Below the pieces are notes generated by a model. That model was not told where the DNA came from, made no database searches, and was given only the letters and a program-made list of their open reading frames with translations. A stretch of DNA of 64,000 bases. Source: Apostichopus japonicus. Taxonomy: Eukaryota > Echinodermata > Holothuroidea > Aspidochirotida > Stichopodidae. The position numbers were made by a program, and so were the translations under genes. The DNA lies in contig NC_092580.1 of assembly GCF_037975245.1 (NCBI RefSeq), positions 32,136,001 through 32,200,000 of the forward strand, read 5' to 3'. Each line of letters opens with the position of its first letter. The stretch's first letter is position 1. Positions 10,601 through 22,000 of this stretch are shown piece by piece.

Positions 10601-13600
10601 GATATTTCTTGGGTGGGATGAATTAGTGCCGAGAGAAGCATACATTAAGTCATCACACGGCATGCAAAAGCCATTGGAGGTATCTGGAAAGGTCTATGTT
10701 ATTTCTATCAGGAATCTGTTTGTAAGGAAAATGTTGTTTTTATTAGAGTCAAACAAACCTTGCTTTCCATCTAAGAGACAGTTGTATAGGCTCTTGCTTA
10801 TTGTAAGTTTTATTCAATAGAAGTGCTCATCACACACATGAAAATGAGTCTGGGCACAAAGAGTAATCCAATTGTGAGGTTTGTCAGCAGAAGGTTTGTG
10901 CCTTTTAGGCTACGGATAGTAATGTCTCCTTCCTGCACACTTCCTCCACCCCCCCTCCCATCCACACATTGCATCCTAAATCCACAGTTTGCTTAATTAA
11001 AAAAGTTTTCATAATTTATAATCACATGGCAATTTCTGAATTTTCTGTTTTCATTAAATTCCTGACAGCTTTGGTGTCTTTCATTCCATTCCAAATGTCT
11101 TACATTTGCAAAACTTTATCGAACAAAATCCCCAATTTTTTTTAATACCTTTCTTGCCAGTGTCTGGTTAAGTTCTGCAACATATCCCATTTAGATGTAC
11201 TTTGATTTTTCGGTTATTTTTTTTCTCGAGACAATGCTATCCTTTAAGTGCTAAGAAAGTTCATGTTTGATATCGGTCAATGTCAAGTATGCCTCTCATT
11301 GGTGTGAAACGGAATCAACTCACGATCGCTGAGCACCGTGAATCGATCATCATACATTGTGCAATTTTACTTTGGGCGGCTTATTTACAATGGAGTGCAA
11401 TAAAATGGATCTCTTAGTAGGCAGCAGAGAGGAATAAAGACCTGAAATAAATCAAGATCGATAATATTTAGGGAAATAATGAGAGAGAAAAAGACAACAT
11501 CAAAAGCATCCATAGGATCAACCAATCAGGAATGATTGATGATCCAATCAAAAAGTTATTGTTTTTATTACATATATATAGACACAAATACAGCTATATC
11601 AAAGTAACTATGAATTAAATGAATAAAAAAAAGAGTAAATATCTGAGAATTTCAGGTTAGGCTATTGTTAGGCAAATCCCTTACCGGTTTACTGTACTAA
11701 CCCCTAAGTTGTGTCCTTTGCTTCCAAACTGATAATCTCCAGAGGGCGTTCTCATTTTGCGGAATTCTCGTTCTGCGGAATCCACGGCATGTGCCGTGTC
11801 GAAGATACTTCGAGTATTAACTATATTGCGGGACAGTCTTTGATTTCAGGGCGAACAAATTTATCAGGAATACAGGAAATATTTTAAATTATACGGCCAT
11901 ATTTTATCAATTTTGCATATTTTTAGTTAATAGTCAAAATTAATGACATTTCAATGTCATATTGGAATGCCTTTCAGGGCAACACATCTGTCTTTCACTT
12001 TAACAAAATGAAGAATTTTTTTCCCTTTTCAAACAAAGAAATATGGAGATATATTTGCATAATAAATACTGGGATGATGATATTTGTCCGAAAGGTGTGC
12101 CTTTTGCCATCGAACAAGAGAGTGTGAGAGGTATTTCGTCCCTGTTGTTTACATTCTATGCACTGCATGTTGATGGTGAATTCGATGATGATATTGGTTA
12201 TAATGTCTGTTCTGTGTCTGCCTGAAATCTCTCTTTTCTTTGCTTTTTGGTTAAAGTCTCAATACGTGTTTGCTGATGAATTTCGGAAAACAAACTTCCG
12301 AAGCAGATTCAATGTTTCTTATTCTAAATGCACTCTGACCAGGTGGGTTTAATGAAGAAAAGCTGTTGCAATCGAAAGAAAGAAACTTTTTTTCTGTTCC
12401 CCTTATGGTGCAAACCGTTTACCGTAAAATCACTGCGACCGCCCACAAAATGTAACCTATATATACTTGTATCGTCCACTAGTAAGTCCTATGCCTAACG
12501 GTCGTAAAAAAAACAGAGATTTGATTGGCACATGATCTGTTGGGAAGGGCTTGCAAATTTTGAGGGAAGTTTGTAGAATCTACAGACTCGTTAAAAAAAT
12601 CTGGCGAATTTTATTTAGCTCAAAATGTTTAACAACAGATAACTCAATAAAATAATGATTATTAAATATGAAAATTGCATAGAACGGTGTTATTTTCAAT
12701 GAGGGTTAAGTTAAAATTGGCAAACACACATTGAGACTTTAATACCAAAATAATTTTGGAAACACAAAACGAGTAAAGATATTGTTAAAACATGTGTCGT
12801 GCTTCTGTTAAGTTCTCACCGAATGGAGCAAAATTGTTTGATGTAGATTTGTATTTGGTATGCCTAACATGACAGAGAACTAAAAATTTCTTAGCAAACA
12901 TCATTAATTTCTTTTTCATTTTGTTGCATGTAAATCAGAAATAAAATAAATCTCACCTATTTTTTGGAAATTAATCACCACATTGCTCTTATTAAAATAA
13001 TAAGTTTTGTTGAAAACTGTTTGTTACTTTGTATTGTATTTTTTAAGGTAGCTAGAATTCATGTAAGAATTAGTAAAAGCACTTATAGAAATACACCATA
13101 TATTTTGGAGAGCTTGAGAAGGAAAACAGTTTATGCAGATTATACAGTTCTAGCATTATGCTATGACTGAAGGACTGGATTCCTCTTTCTTCTAAGGAAG
13201 CGAAACTATTTGTTTGCTGAGCTGAATTCTAATGGTTACAGAAAAATTTAGCTCTGGTACTGGAATAACCCTTGAAAGAGAAGGGTGTAGTTTATACCTC
13301 ACAAGGATGAATTTGGCTTTTTATACACTTTGTTCAATGTTAACGTAAGTAGATTGTAAACTTGGTACTTATCGCAGGGATTGAAACCACTCTGGTCATC
13401 GCGTATTTAGTTCACTCGATGGAACAAGTCTGTTAGTGCAACTAATTGTGAATTTTCTTTTCTTGGGATTTATGTATGAAATAGCTGTCAAGGTTGGACC
13501 ATGATCATTAAAAATCAATCGATGATCAATGATAAGATCGATGATAAGTTAGTTCATATCTCACGAAAATTGTTATTAACTACATTGTTATTAATTTTTA

Positions 13601-15314
13601 TATTTTCTACTGCTCAAGTGTCACTCGCTATTTTGTAGAGGGCAATTATGTCTGGCCAGTAAAACTCAAAACAAGCATTTCTGAAATATTTATTTTTTAA
13701 TTTTCGGGATTTGTATACAATAACCAGGGCATTATATAATCAACACAATGTGTTGTTAATTCAGATGTAAATACACATTTCTTTTGTAAACACTTTTTTA
13801 ATCTTTGGTTTTTGTCAGCTTTGTAAATAATGCAATATTATCCCTTTTTTTTCTTCTTTCCTTTTATTCTTGTGTATGTCGTTTGCACGATATCATTTTT
13901 TAGGAGAATAGTTACCCTTTATTGTATTGTGGTAATGATTTGATTAGTTTTCAGTGATATCATAAAAAATCTGTGTGCATGGCCAAGTGCGAGAGGGTTA
14001 GATTGGAAGGGGATGAGATGAAAGTGGATAAGGCAGTGTTTTCTTCATTTTTTTGTGATTTCATATTATTAGTGCCTCCTCCCCTAATTGCCATGCTAAA
14101 ATCATATTGATTTGACATATTTGACAAATTTCCTTTGTTTATGATGGGTAATAACAGGTGGTCAGTAGTAATGGTCAAATCTATGATGCTAAACTAACAC
14201 TTGGTTCTGTAAGAAGTAATTTCCAGAAGGTTGTATCTTCTTACATTAATCCCAAACCTATTCAAAGGGTTAAAATGTGACAATTTGAATGTGTAAGTAT
14301 AAAGGAAATATCCTCAGAGATTGGCATTACTAGAAGGCTAAAGTGCTGATAATAGCCAATCACTTTTGTACCCTTTCCCCACCTTTGGACTAGTCACATG
14401 AAGAATGTTTTCATAATTTCATATTTTATTTTCCATATGTAGTTCTCTTCACTTTGACTAGTTGGTTTTTATTTAATATATATTTTTTTTTAATTTTAAA
14501 TATTTAATTTAGATTTTATTTAATGTACTTTTTATTTTAAATAATGCTGGTATCAGGGGTACCTACCCATTGTTAGTCTAAGTCTTCTGCTACTTTTACT
14601 TAAATGGTTTTTTATGTTTCACATCAGTCTGATAAAATCTGAGTAGTTAGTCACTGACATCCATATTCATTTATGTTACCGATATGACTGTTCATGTTAT
14701 TTCATCATATGTAATACATCCCTGATGAATGTTGTGGCCAAGAATTAACATTAAAGGAAACACCATGGGTTTTAGATGATTTTGTAACCTTGAGAGATGC
14801 TTTAGGACATATATCTCCCTACCTGAAGTAGTTGTATAGGTTAGCATGGCCATTCACAGTACTACTACTACTATTACTGAGTGCTTGTTAAACATTGTAA
14901 ATAGCTAAGGAGTTTACTCTTAGTGGCGCTGTATTACTGGTGCACAATCGTTTAGACCAGGTCAACATTATAAGTGATGCAAAGTCCCATTTAGAGAGAG
15001 CAAAATATCTATGGTCTCAGAAGTTGTGTGTCCAATTTATCCTAAAAATGATGAATGAAATTGTTAGTAAATGCAATTAGCCAATCAGACAGCTTCCTAA
15101 TTTCATCTCCTGTTATCTTTCTTTATACCGCACATATTTTTATCAGCCATCCCTAGCAGAGATGAAAACGGAAGACAGGAACTCAATAATGTTCAAAGCG
15201 CGAATGTACCGGTGGGAAAATTTGGGAAGCAATAACAGTCTCTCATTGGAATAACTTGTTCTATTTTTATGAAGCATTTAATATTACTCTGTATAAATAT
15301 CCTCTGATCGATAT
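7655..15314. other. 3' UTR of the HYR gene and gene-free AT-rich spacer
   Basis: No convincing coding exon is visible on either strand. The 3' UTR follows the stop at 7654. Candidate polyadenylation signals AATAAA occur at 8812-8817 and 9129-9134, without further support for either. The rest is AT-rich sequence with short homopolymers (poly-T near 9590, a G-run near 10010, TA-rich DNA near 11575). Predicted ORFs of 60-100 codons here have low-complexity composition and no recognisable domain. Confidence 0.5.
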
Positions 15315-15315
15315 A

Positions 15316-15850
15316 CAGATTGCCTGTCCACGCCCTTGTATCCTCCGGCTTAGATTACTGTAATTCCTTTCCGCAGTCTGTGCCACAATCACTCATCAGT
15401 CGTCTCCAGCCCATACAAAACACAGCAGCCCGTCTGATTACTAGAGCTAAACGGTATCACCACATCACCCCAAGAATTTTCATTGACTTTCCTGTTAAGT
15501 ACCTCGACCAATTCAAAATATTTGCCCTTACATACATTTCATCATTGGGCTCTGGAATACATAATTGGTATGAGTAAGAAGCATAGCCCTAAACTTAATC
15601 TTAGCTCCTCCAACAAAATCCCTGCTTGATGTACCTGTAAGTCGGACAAAATTCAGTGTGGCGGCTGCAAAACTCTGTACCACAAAACATTAGAGACGCT
15701 CATACCTTAACTAATTTAAATGGTGTTTATTTCAGATATTATTATTAAGTCTTGTTTCATTCAGTACTTGTTCTGGTTGTAAAGCCCAATTGAGCACATC
15801 TTGAATGATTAGAGCGCAATATAAATTTGATATTATTATTATTATTTATA
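15316..15850 (+). mobile_element. 5'-truncated LINE tail (CR1/L2-like), ORF2 C-terminus
   Basis: From 15320 the frame reads LPVHALVSSGLDYCNSF, SLISRLQPIQNTAARLITRA and HHITPRIFIDFPV, the conserved block after the reverse-transcriptase domain in CR1/L2-type elements. The frame breaks at 15577. The element ends in an ATT repeat near 15831-15848, the usual tail of this group. No catalytic part remains, so it is a dead 5'-truncated insertion. Confidence 0.85.
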
Positions 15851-16130
15851 TCTGTGGACGTATCACAGGAAGCCTAGCTGCATTGTAAAGATATTACGGA
15901 ATTTCCATCTCAAATGCAAACAATGCAATAGTCTGTTTAGTACCTACAGAACCATTGCAGATTGTCACATAAACCACTTTTCTGGGGAAAAAAGTTTCAG
16001 CAATTTGTATTTCAAGGAAAAAAAGGAGGAAGTTCATTTAACATTCTAACTGATGTTTTGATCTTTCATTTCTAAAATTGACCCATATAATATGTTCTAG
16101 AATGTTCTACTTTGAACATAGCCAGTTAAT

Positions 16131-16415
16131 GTTAGGGAAGTAACTCCAGCCAGCTGTAGTCAGTTAATTGTAGGGAAGTAACTCTAGCCAGTTAACGGTA
16201 GGGAAGCAACTCCAGCCAGCTCTAGTCAGTTAATGTTAGGGAAGCAACTCCAGCCAGCTCTAGTCAGTTAATGTTAGGGAAGTAACTCCAGCCAGCTCTA
16301 GTCAGTTAATGTTAGGAAAGTAACTCCAGCCAGCTCTAGTCAGTTAATGTTAGGGAAGTAACTCCGGCCAGCTCTAGTCATTTAATGTTAGGGAAGTAAC
16401 TCCAGGCACCTCTAC
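16131..16415. repeat. 38-bp minisatellite, about seven copies
   Basis: The unit AGTCAGTTAATGTTAGGGAA followed by GTAACTCCAGCCAGCTCT recurs about seven times. Early copies are diverged (TTAATTGTAGGG, TTAACGGTAGGG), the middle ones nearly identical, and the last decays into CACCTCTACTCAG. It is intergenic. Confidence 0.85.
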
Positions 16416-17825
16416 TCAGTATTCAGGGTTTGGATTTATCTCGATTTAACCTCTTTTTAAGGAATATCATATCCAATACCAATTTTGGTCTAATTCATAC
16501 AATATTGCAGCAATGCTTAAGTCATTCCATGAAAATCGTTTGGTCATATTCTCCATGCAATTAACATTAAGTTATAAAAAAATTGTCCTGTGGAGACCGA
16601 AAATATATGATCACCTTCACTGGTAAACCTGTTTGTGTGTCTTATCAAATTGGCAACCACTCGTTTTCAATTCTCTCTTTCTTTAGTTCAACAAACACGT
16701 ACAAAAAAAAAAAAGGAAGAAAAAAAATTAAATTACAAAAGCATATTTCACTGAAACAGTATTTTGGTTTCTGCTTTTTTATTGCATTTCAAGTACCTTA
16801 ATTTGTCTGTAAAGTTTTATGGTTTATAATGGTTGTTGTTTTTCTTCATGTTTCACTGAATAACACAAAACACAACTTAATGTCAGCTAATTATGCATGA
16901 TAAATAAAAAGAAGAAATACTTTTGGAACTTGCCTGTGTCCATGACCATTTTATTTATTTATTTTTTTGTTCAAGACATTATCCTTCACAAAATGGTATA
17001 TTTGAATACATAAAAACACATCCAATTATCTGAATGATAAAGATGTTGGCATGTGTACACTTCTGGGGCACCAACTAAATATAATTAAAATAAAAAATAT
17101 CTATACAAAACAAAGGAGAAAGATTTTCATCTTTACACAATAGATGATAGAGTTGTTTGTGAACAAAATTCACTCTAAACTAAGAAATTTTTATTATTTT
17201 TTTATCGTTGTTGTTTAAGATTTGATTGAATTTTGGTAACATTTCCACATAAGAATCTAATTACAATGTGACTCATTAGTATTCAATGCAGTAAGGTTTC
17301 TTTTCAATTAATGAAGCATTTTTGAAGAAATTTTCCTTTGTTTCATTCCATGTTGCTTTATGTATGCGACTGTTGTTAAGATAACACAGTGTCTAAGTGA
17401 TGATATATTTAGATTCGAATTGATTCACAATTGACTAACTTTTCTTTGGAGTAAATGCTGGTTAGTATTGGACCAAATTCTGTGTTCACCTTCAAATATA
17501 ACCTCAAAAGACTGGAATGTTGTCTAACTTGTCTAAACATCACAGTCACCTCCAGGAGGTAACATCTCATCATTTCACTGATTTTCTTTTTAATAGTTCA
17601 CTGAAATGATGTTGCAACTGAAAGCGTTTATACTCAATAACAGACATTGTTGGATTTCATGATTTATTTGTAAACAACATTAAATTACTGTTGCCATCAA
17701 AGCAAGGTAATAACAGTACATAACTGAGCACAAGTGGCTCTGTGATATCATTGTTAGAATCATTCAAACAGAGATGTTTTCTTATCCTGCGCTATCGATA
17801 ACTTGTTCATCTTGATCATCTATCC

Positions 17826-17960
17826 CATAGGAATTATGTCACGGTTTGGGCGTGACATAAGAATTATGTCACGGTTTGGGCATGCCTTGAACAACAGCAG
17901 AGAGATCTGGAGTTATGGGGTAATAGTACATACAAGGTCAACTTGCAATAAACTTGACTT
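17826..17960. repeat. Duplicated 30-mer and TTGAC-rich tail
   Basis: GAATTATGTCACGGTTTGGG appears twice about 30 bp apart, separated by CGTGACATAA, itself an inverted copy of part of the unit (TTATGTCACG). Farther on, AACTTGACTTGACTTG may be the degenerate tail of a retroposon. No family assigned. Confidence 0.5.
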
Positions 17961-19771
17961 GACTTGAACAATCAATAACAAACAATAATCAATAAATCAA
18001 TCAATAACAACACTCAACAGACAATATTGAATATTTAGGAGCAAAACTGGTACAAAAGCTGGAAATTATATACCTTTATAAAAAAAAAAATGGTACAAAA
18101 ACAGAATGCAATTTTAGGACAATCACACTTTAACGATTTAAAGAAATATGTCTTGCCTACTTTACATGTAAAACTCGGGACCCATTCTAGACATAAAAAA
18201 CAAGGCTTAAGTTTTCATTTGTGAAAGACAAGTGTGTCAGGTGCAGGATACGTTATATAAAACTTTAATAAGAAACCCAGACAAGTTCCTTTATTTCCTG
18301 AAACAAGCTGGCAGTAATGAACTTAGCAGTTTAAGGAATTCCAGGTACCTGAATACATGTTCTGCTACTTCAGCCCACAAACATAACACCACCAATTATG
18401 AAACTGGGCATAGGTCAATTTGTTAAATGTGAGGGACACAACATTTTCTGTACAGGAATAAATGATCAATAACTTGCTAGTTAGCAGCACCCAAATTATT
18501 GTAACCATAGAAATGGCATAGTTGGGCCGAATGGTATCAAGGTACATACAGTATAGAGTGACATCACATAAGTGACAACTCAGACCCAACTCAAATTGAG
18601 AGTCTCAAACCAAGTCTATGAATATTAAACATACAGCTGCTTTAAGAGATCTTTAATACTGCCACCAATTTCTTTGCTATGGTCTGTGTCAGTGATTGGT
18701 CAGCTCTCTGAGGATGTAGGATAATATAAAGCTCATACTGGGAATAGTTGCTCAGACCTACTACTGAATGTCGCTGCTATTAAACTTCACTATAATGGTG
18801 AGAGAATGTTCTCAAATTTATTTATTTGACTAGGTTTTGAAGAAATGCTACATCAAACTTTCTGCATTTACCAACCAAGTTTTACTGACGACTCCCAAGT
18901 CTCCATACTTAAAATGATTGTTGTCAAGCAGATGTTACAAGATCTCTGGCCACTGTCAAACCATTATTTTATAGACTTTTATAATGTCACTGTTTTATTT
19001 GGTCTCCAATCCAAGTTCAACTACGACAATACTGGAATACCAAACAAAGACTTCAAATATACATCTGATTGATGAACTAAATGGAAATGTTTGTAAAACA
19101 AAAGTAAAAAAGACCTAAACGACATACTAGTTACACGTTACAAAATAAAGATCTTTCTTTATAAAAAAAAGAAAATTTAGATAATGGTGAATCTTAGTTA
19201 TGAAAATAAAACACACACAACAATGAATGATACTGCTACAGTCGCCACTCTCGGCAGACTGCTATCACCAATGTTAATAATACAAAGTTTCGTTGCTAGG
19301 GATTTTAAACCATAAAAAATACACCAAAGACGTAGGGAGACCTATGGCCATTTCTATCAATGTATCAATGTACGACTTACGGGACAAAATTCAAATTAAA
19401 TATCTACGTATCTATATTCCAATTTACTTTACTTTCTGTACAAAATACGTCCTTGAACAAACCAGTAAACAAAAACGGCTACAGCATAATGGTATTAAAG
19501 GTACACAACTTTTTTGTCGGTGGAAATGAGCATAAAATGAAATTCTAAGTACGAGACAGACATCATACAAGTATACATAAACATAGTCTAGTAGTGCAGT
19601 AGATTTTGTTAGTTGATGTTAGCAATTTCTAATATAAATCTACTCGAATTTTTGCATTTTTCGTTTTGTATCAACACAGATCAACTGCTTACGTACATTT
19701 ACGATGAATGTAGATCAGCTCTGACTATTGCATGTGTGAAACAATTTAGGACAGTACTGAATGACATAAGT

Positions 19772-19858
19772 TAACCCCCCTCCCCAAACCCCCCTCCCCC
19801 AAACCCCCTCCCCCAAACCCCCCTCCCCCAAACCCCCCTCCCCCAAACCCCTTCCCAA
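19772..19858. repeat. C-rich minisatellite (CCCCCCTCCCCCAAA type)
   Basis: Units of 14-15 bp of the form ACCCCCCTCCCCCAA repeat about six times. The minus strand has runs of five or six guanines at short spacing and could form G-quadruplexes. It may fall in the 3' UTR of the minus-strand SLC16 transcript, but transcript length is unknown. Confidence 0.75.
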
Positions 19859-21629
19859 ACTTTCACAATAAATCAACAATGTTTATACGTCTACAGGAAT
19901 GGCGACGGATTCTACGATAATTCTACAGAAACAGGTCTGCAGGCATCCTCCAACTTCCTGGCACTAGAGGTCACCATTTAGGAATGTTTCCAAAACTTAT
20001 GATACTTGATATACACAAACTTAAAAGTTGTGGAGACATGAGTCATCGTGTTGTATTGGAAATAAATATTTTGATAGTGCCAGATTATATAAACATGATA
20101 ATATTTTGCTCTATAGATAAAAAATATATACTTATATATCAATATATATATATATCAAAAAAATATATATATATAATTGAATGCCCAATTGCTATGTGCT
20201 GTTATTTACCCAGCCTCCAAAAAGATTGGCTTTCAGTATTCGTTTATTTTCAGTAAAGCAAAAAACTTCAAGAAGAATATCTACAAATTCTTTCTAATTT
20301 TCAGCCAATCACAGTTCTCCATTTCAGAATGGCATCCAGTCTTGCAAAAATGTTATATTTGCCTTGGACGGAGTCCATCACACTACCACAGGGATTCTCT
20401 CGCCAAGAATATTTAAGGTTAGTCTACTCTACAAACGCCATGACCAATCAAATGACCACAGCATGCTGTCTTATCATGATTCAAAAGACCTCAAGAATAT
20501 GTTAAATGTAAAGATGTAGAAAACCGTAGAAAATGGTAAAAACAATGATGAATTGGAAAAGACTTCTCTTCTTTTGGTGGTACTGTAGAATAAGGCCTTT
20601 TTAGTAACGATACTTGACTCCCTTCATCGGGGCATAATAAATCTCTTGTCCTGGCCATGACAAAAATGCATTTTTGAACAGATGTGCTATGCTCAAAGCT
20701 AAATAGTTTTCTCAGTATTTACATGACACCCACAAATACACAAATCAATTTATTTGTGTAATTTGCCACCTAAGTATTCCCTGCCACATTTTCTTACAAA
20801 AAACTAGAATTCAGGCCATGTTCTGATCGAAAGCAAACTTCACAATTATAAAATATGCAAGGCACTGTGGCTTCTTCAAACTCGATTCAAGTTTAACATC
20901 AAGGCACTGTTAGTAATTTCTTCATATCTACACCGTTTACAGTCAAACACATTTAAAGTTTCCAATTGTGAAATTCATCATTTTCTATCATGAATGACAC
21001 CTCTCCTGTGTACTGGCTACCAGTGTCACTACATCAAAACTTTGAATACAAGCGTACATTTAATCTGGATATTTCACAGACAGATAAAAATCTTGGCTGT
21101 ATTTCTTTTACCCTGTATATTAGGAAACTTCGGAAGTTCATCAGTCAAAGTGACTGGACTACCTAGTCTAACCGATAGATCAGCTTCTCAGAAACAATGC
21201 AAAAATTAAGAGACAAACATAATGATTGTACTGCAATAAATAGGTCATGGTGTTGGATGTCATCTTCGAGTGCCTTCTCATTTATATGACATAAAGAGTA
21301 AACATTTTGATTGGATTTTAATTAGAATTTACAAAACAATGCAATGCATTATGAATTAGGCCTGGACTGACGAGAGAACATCGTTATCACCCTAAAAGGA
21401 GCGTTCCAGATATAGAGCATATTTTTAATATGAATATATTCTCAAAACCTGACATTCACAGAATTACAATCTACAACAATATAAACCTACTCTAAAATCT
21501 TCCTTCCTTGTTGGACCACATCATATCAAAACTGTCTGTTATTTTATCTGGACTCTTCTCTTACTGCACATCATGGTGATAAAATATAAAAGGTGACTGG
21601 GTCAGCTGCAGTGATGATGCCTGTTCTCA

Positions 21630-22000
21630 TCATACTCGGCTTGGAGATCCATCACCATGATCATCGGCACCATCCCCATCAGCACCAACCCCATCAACAC
21701 CATCCCCATCAGCACAATGTCCATCAGCACCATGTCCATCAGCACCATGTCCATCAGCACCATGTCCATCAGCACCATGTCCATCAGCACCATCACCATC
21801 AGCACCATTCTCGTCAGCACCGTTCTCACCGCTTCCATCATCTTTCCGTTGAGGTCTGTTTCTTTTGGGCCAGTTGGAACGCTTATACCAGATTCCCCAC
21901 ACCATGTGGTTAAGGAGCACAGTTACCGCACTCACTGTGCCAAGAGCGGCTGGTAGTAAGAACACATAGGTGTAGTTCTCGCTTACATCATAGATCAGTC
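21630..22000 (-). CDS. SLC16 exon 4: TM12 and GADGH-repeat tail
   Basis: The exon enters after TTTCTCATTTCTAG and begins GLIYDVSENYTYVFLLPAAL, giving TM12, then a basic anchor (WYKRSNWPKRNRPQRK). The tail consists of tandem GADGH/GADGD/GADEN pentads encoded by a 15-bp repeat (about 21672-21830) and stops with TGA at 21632-21630 after GSPSRV. The repeat is acidic and His-rich and predicted to be cytoplasmic. A second frame of the same repeat is also open, but only this frame continues the transporter. Confidence 0.82.

Larger units (their letters stand above)
15851..21629. other. Gene-free stretch downstream of both convergent genes
   Basis: No domain-bearing ORF was found. It contains the arrays at 16131, 17826 and 19772, TA-rich DNA at 20125-20175, and probably the 3' UTR of the minus-strand SLC16 gene. 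The nearest minus-strand AATAAA after that gene's stop is at 20749-20754 (TTTATT on plus). The two neighbouring genes converge on this spacer. Confidence 0.45.
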
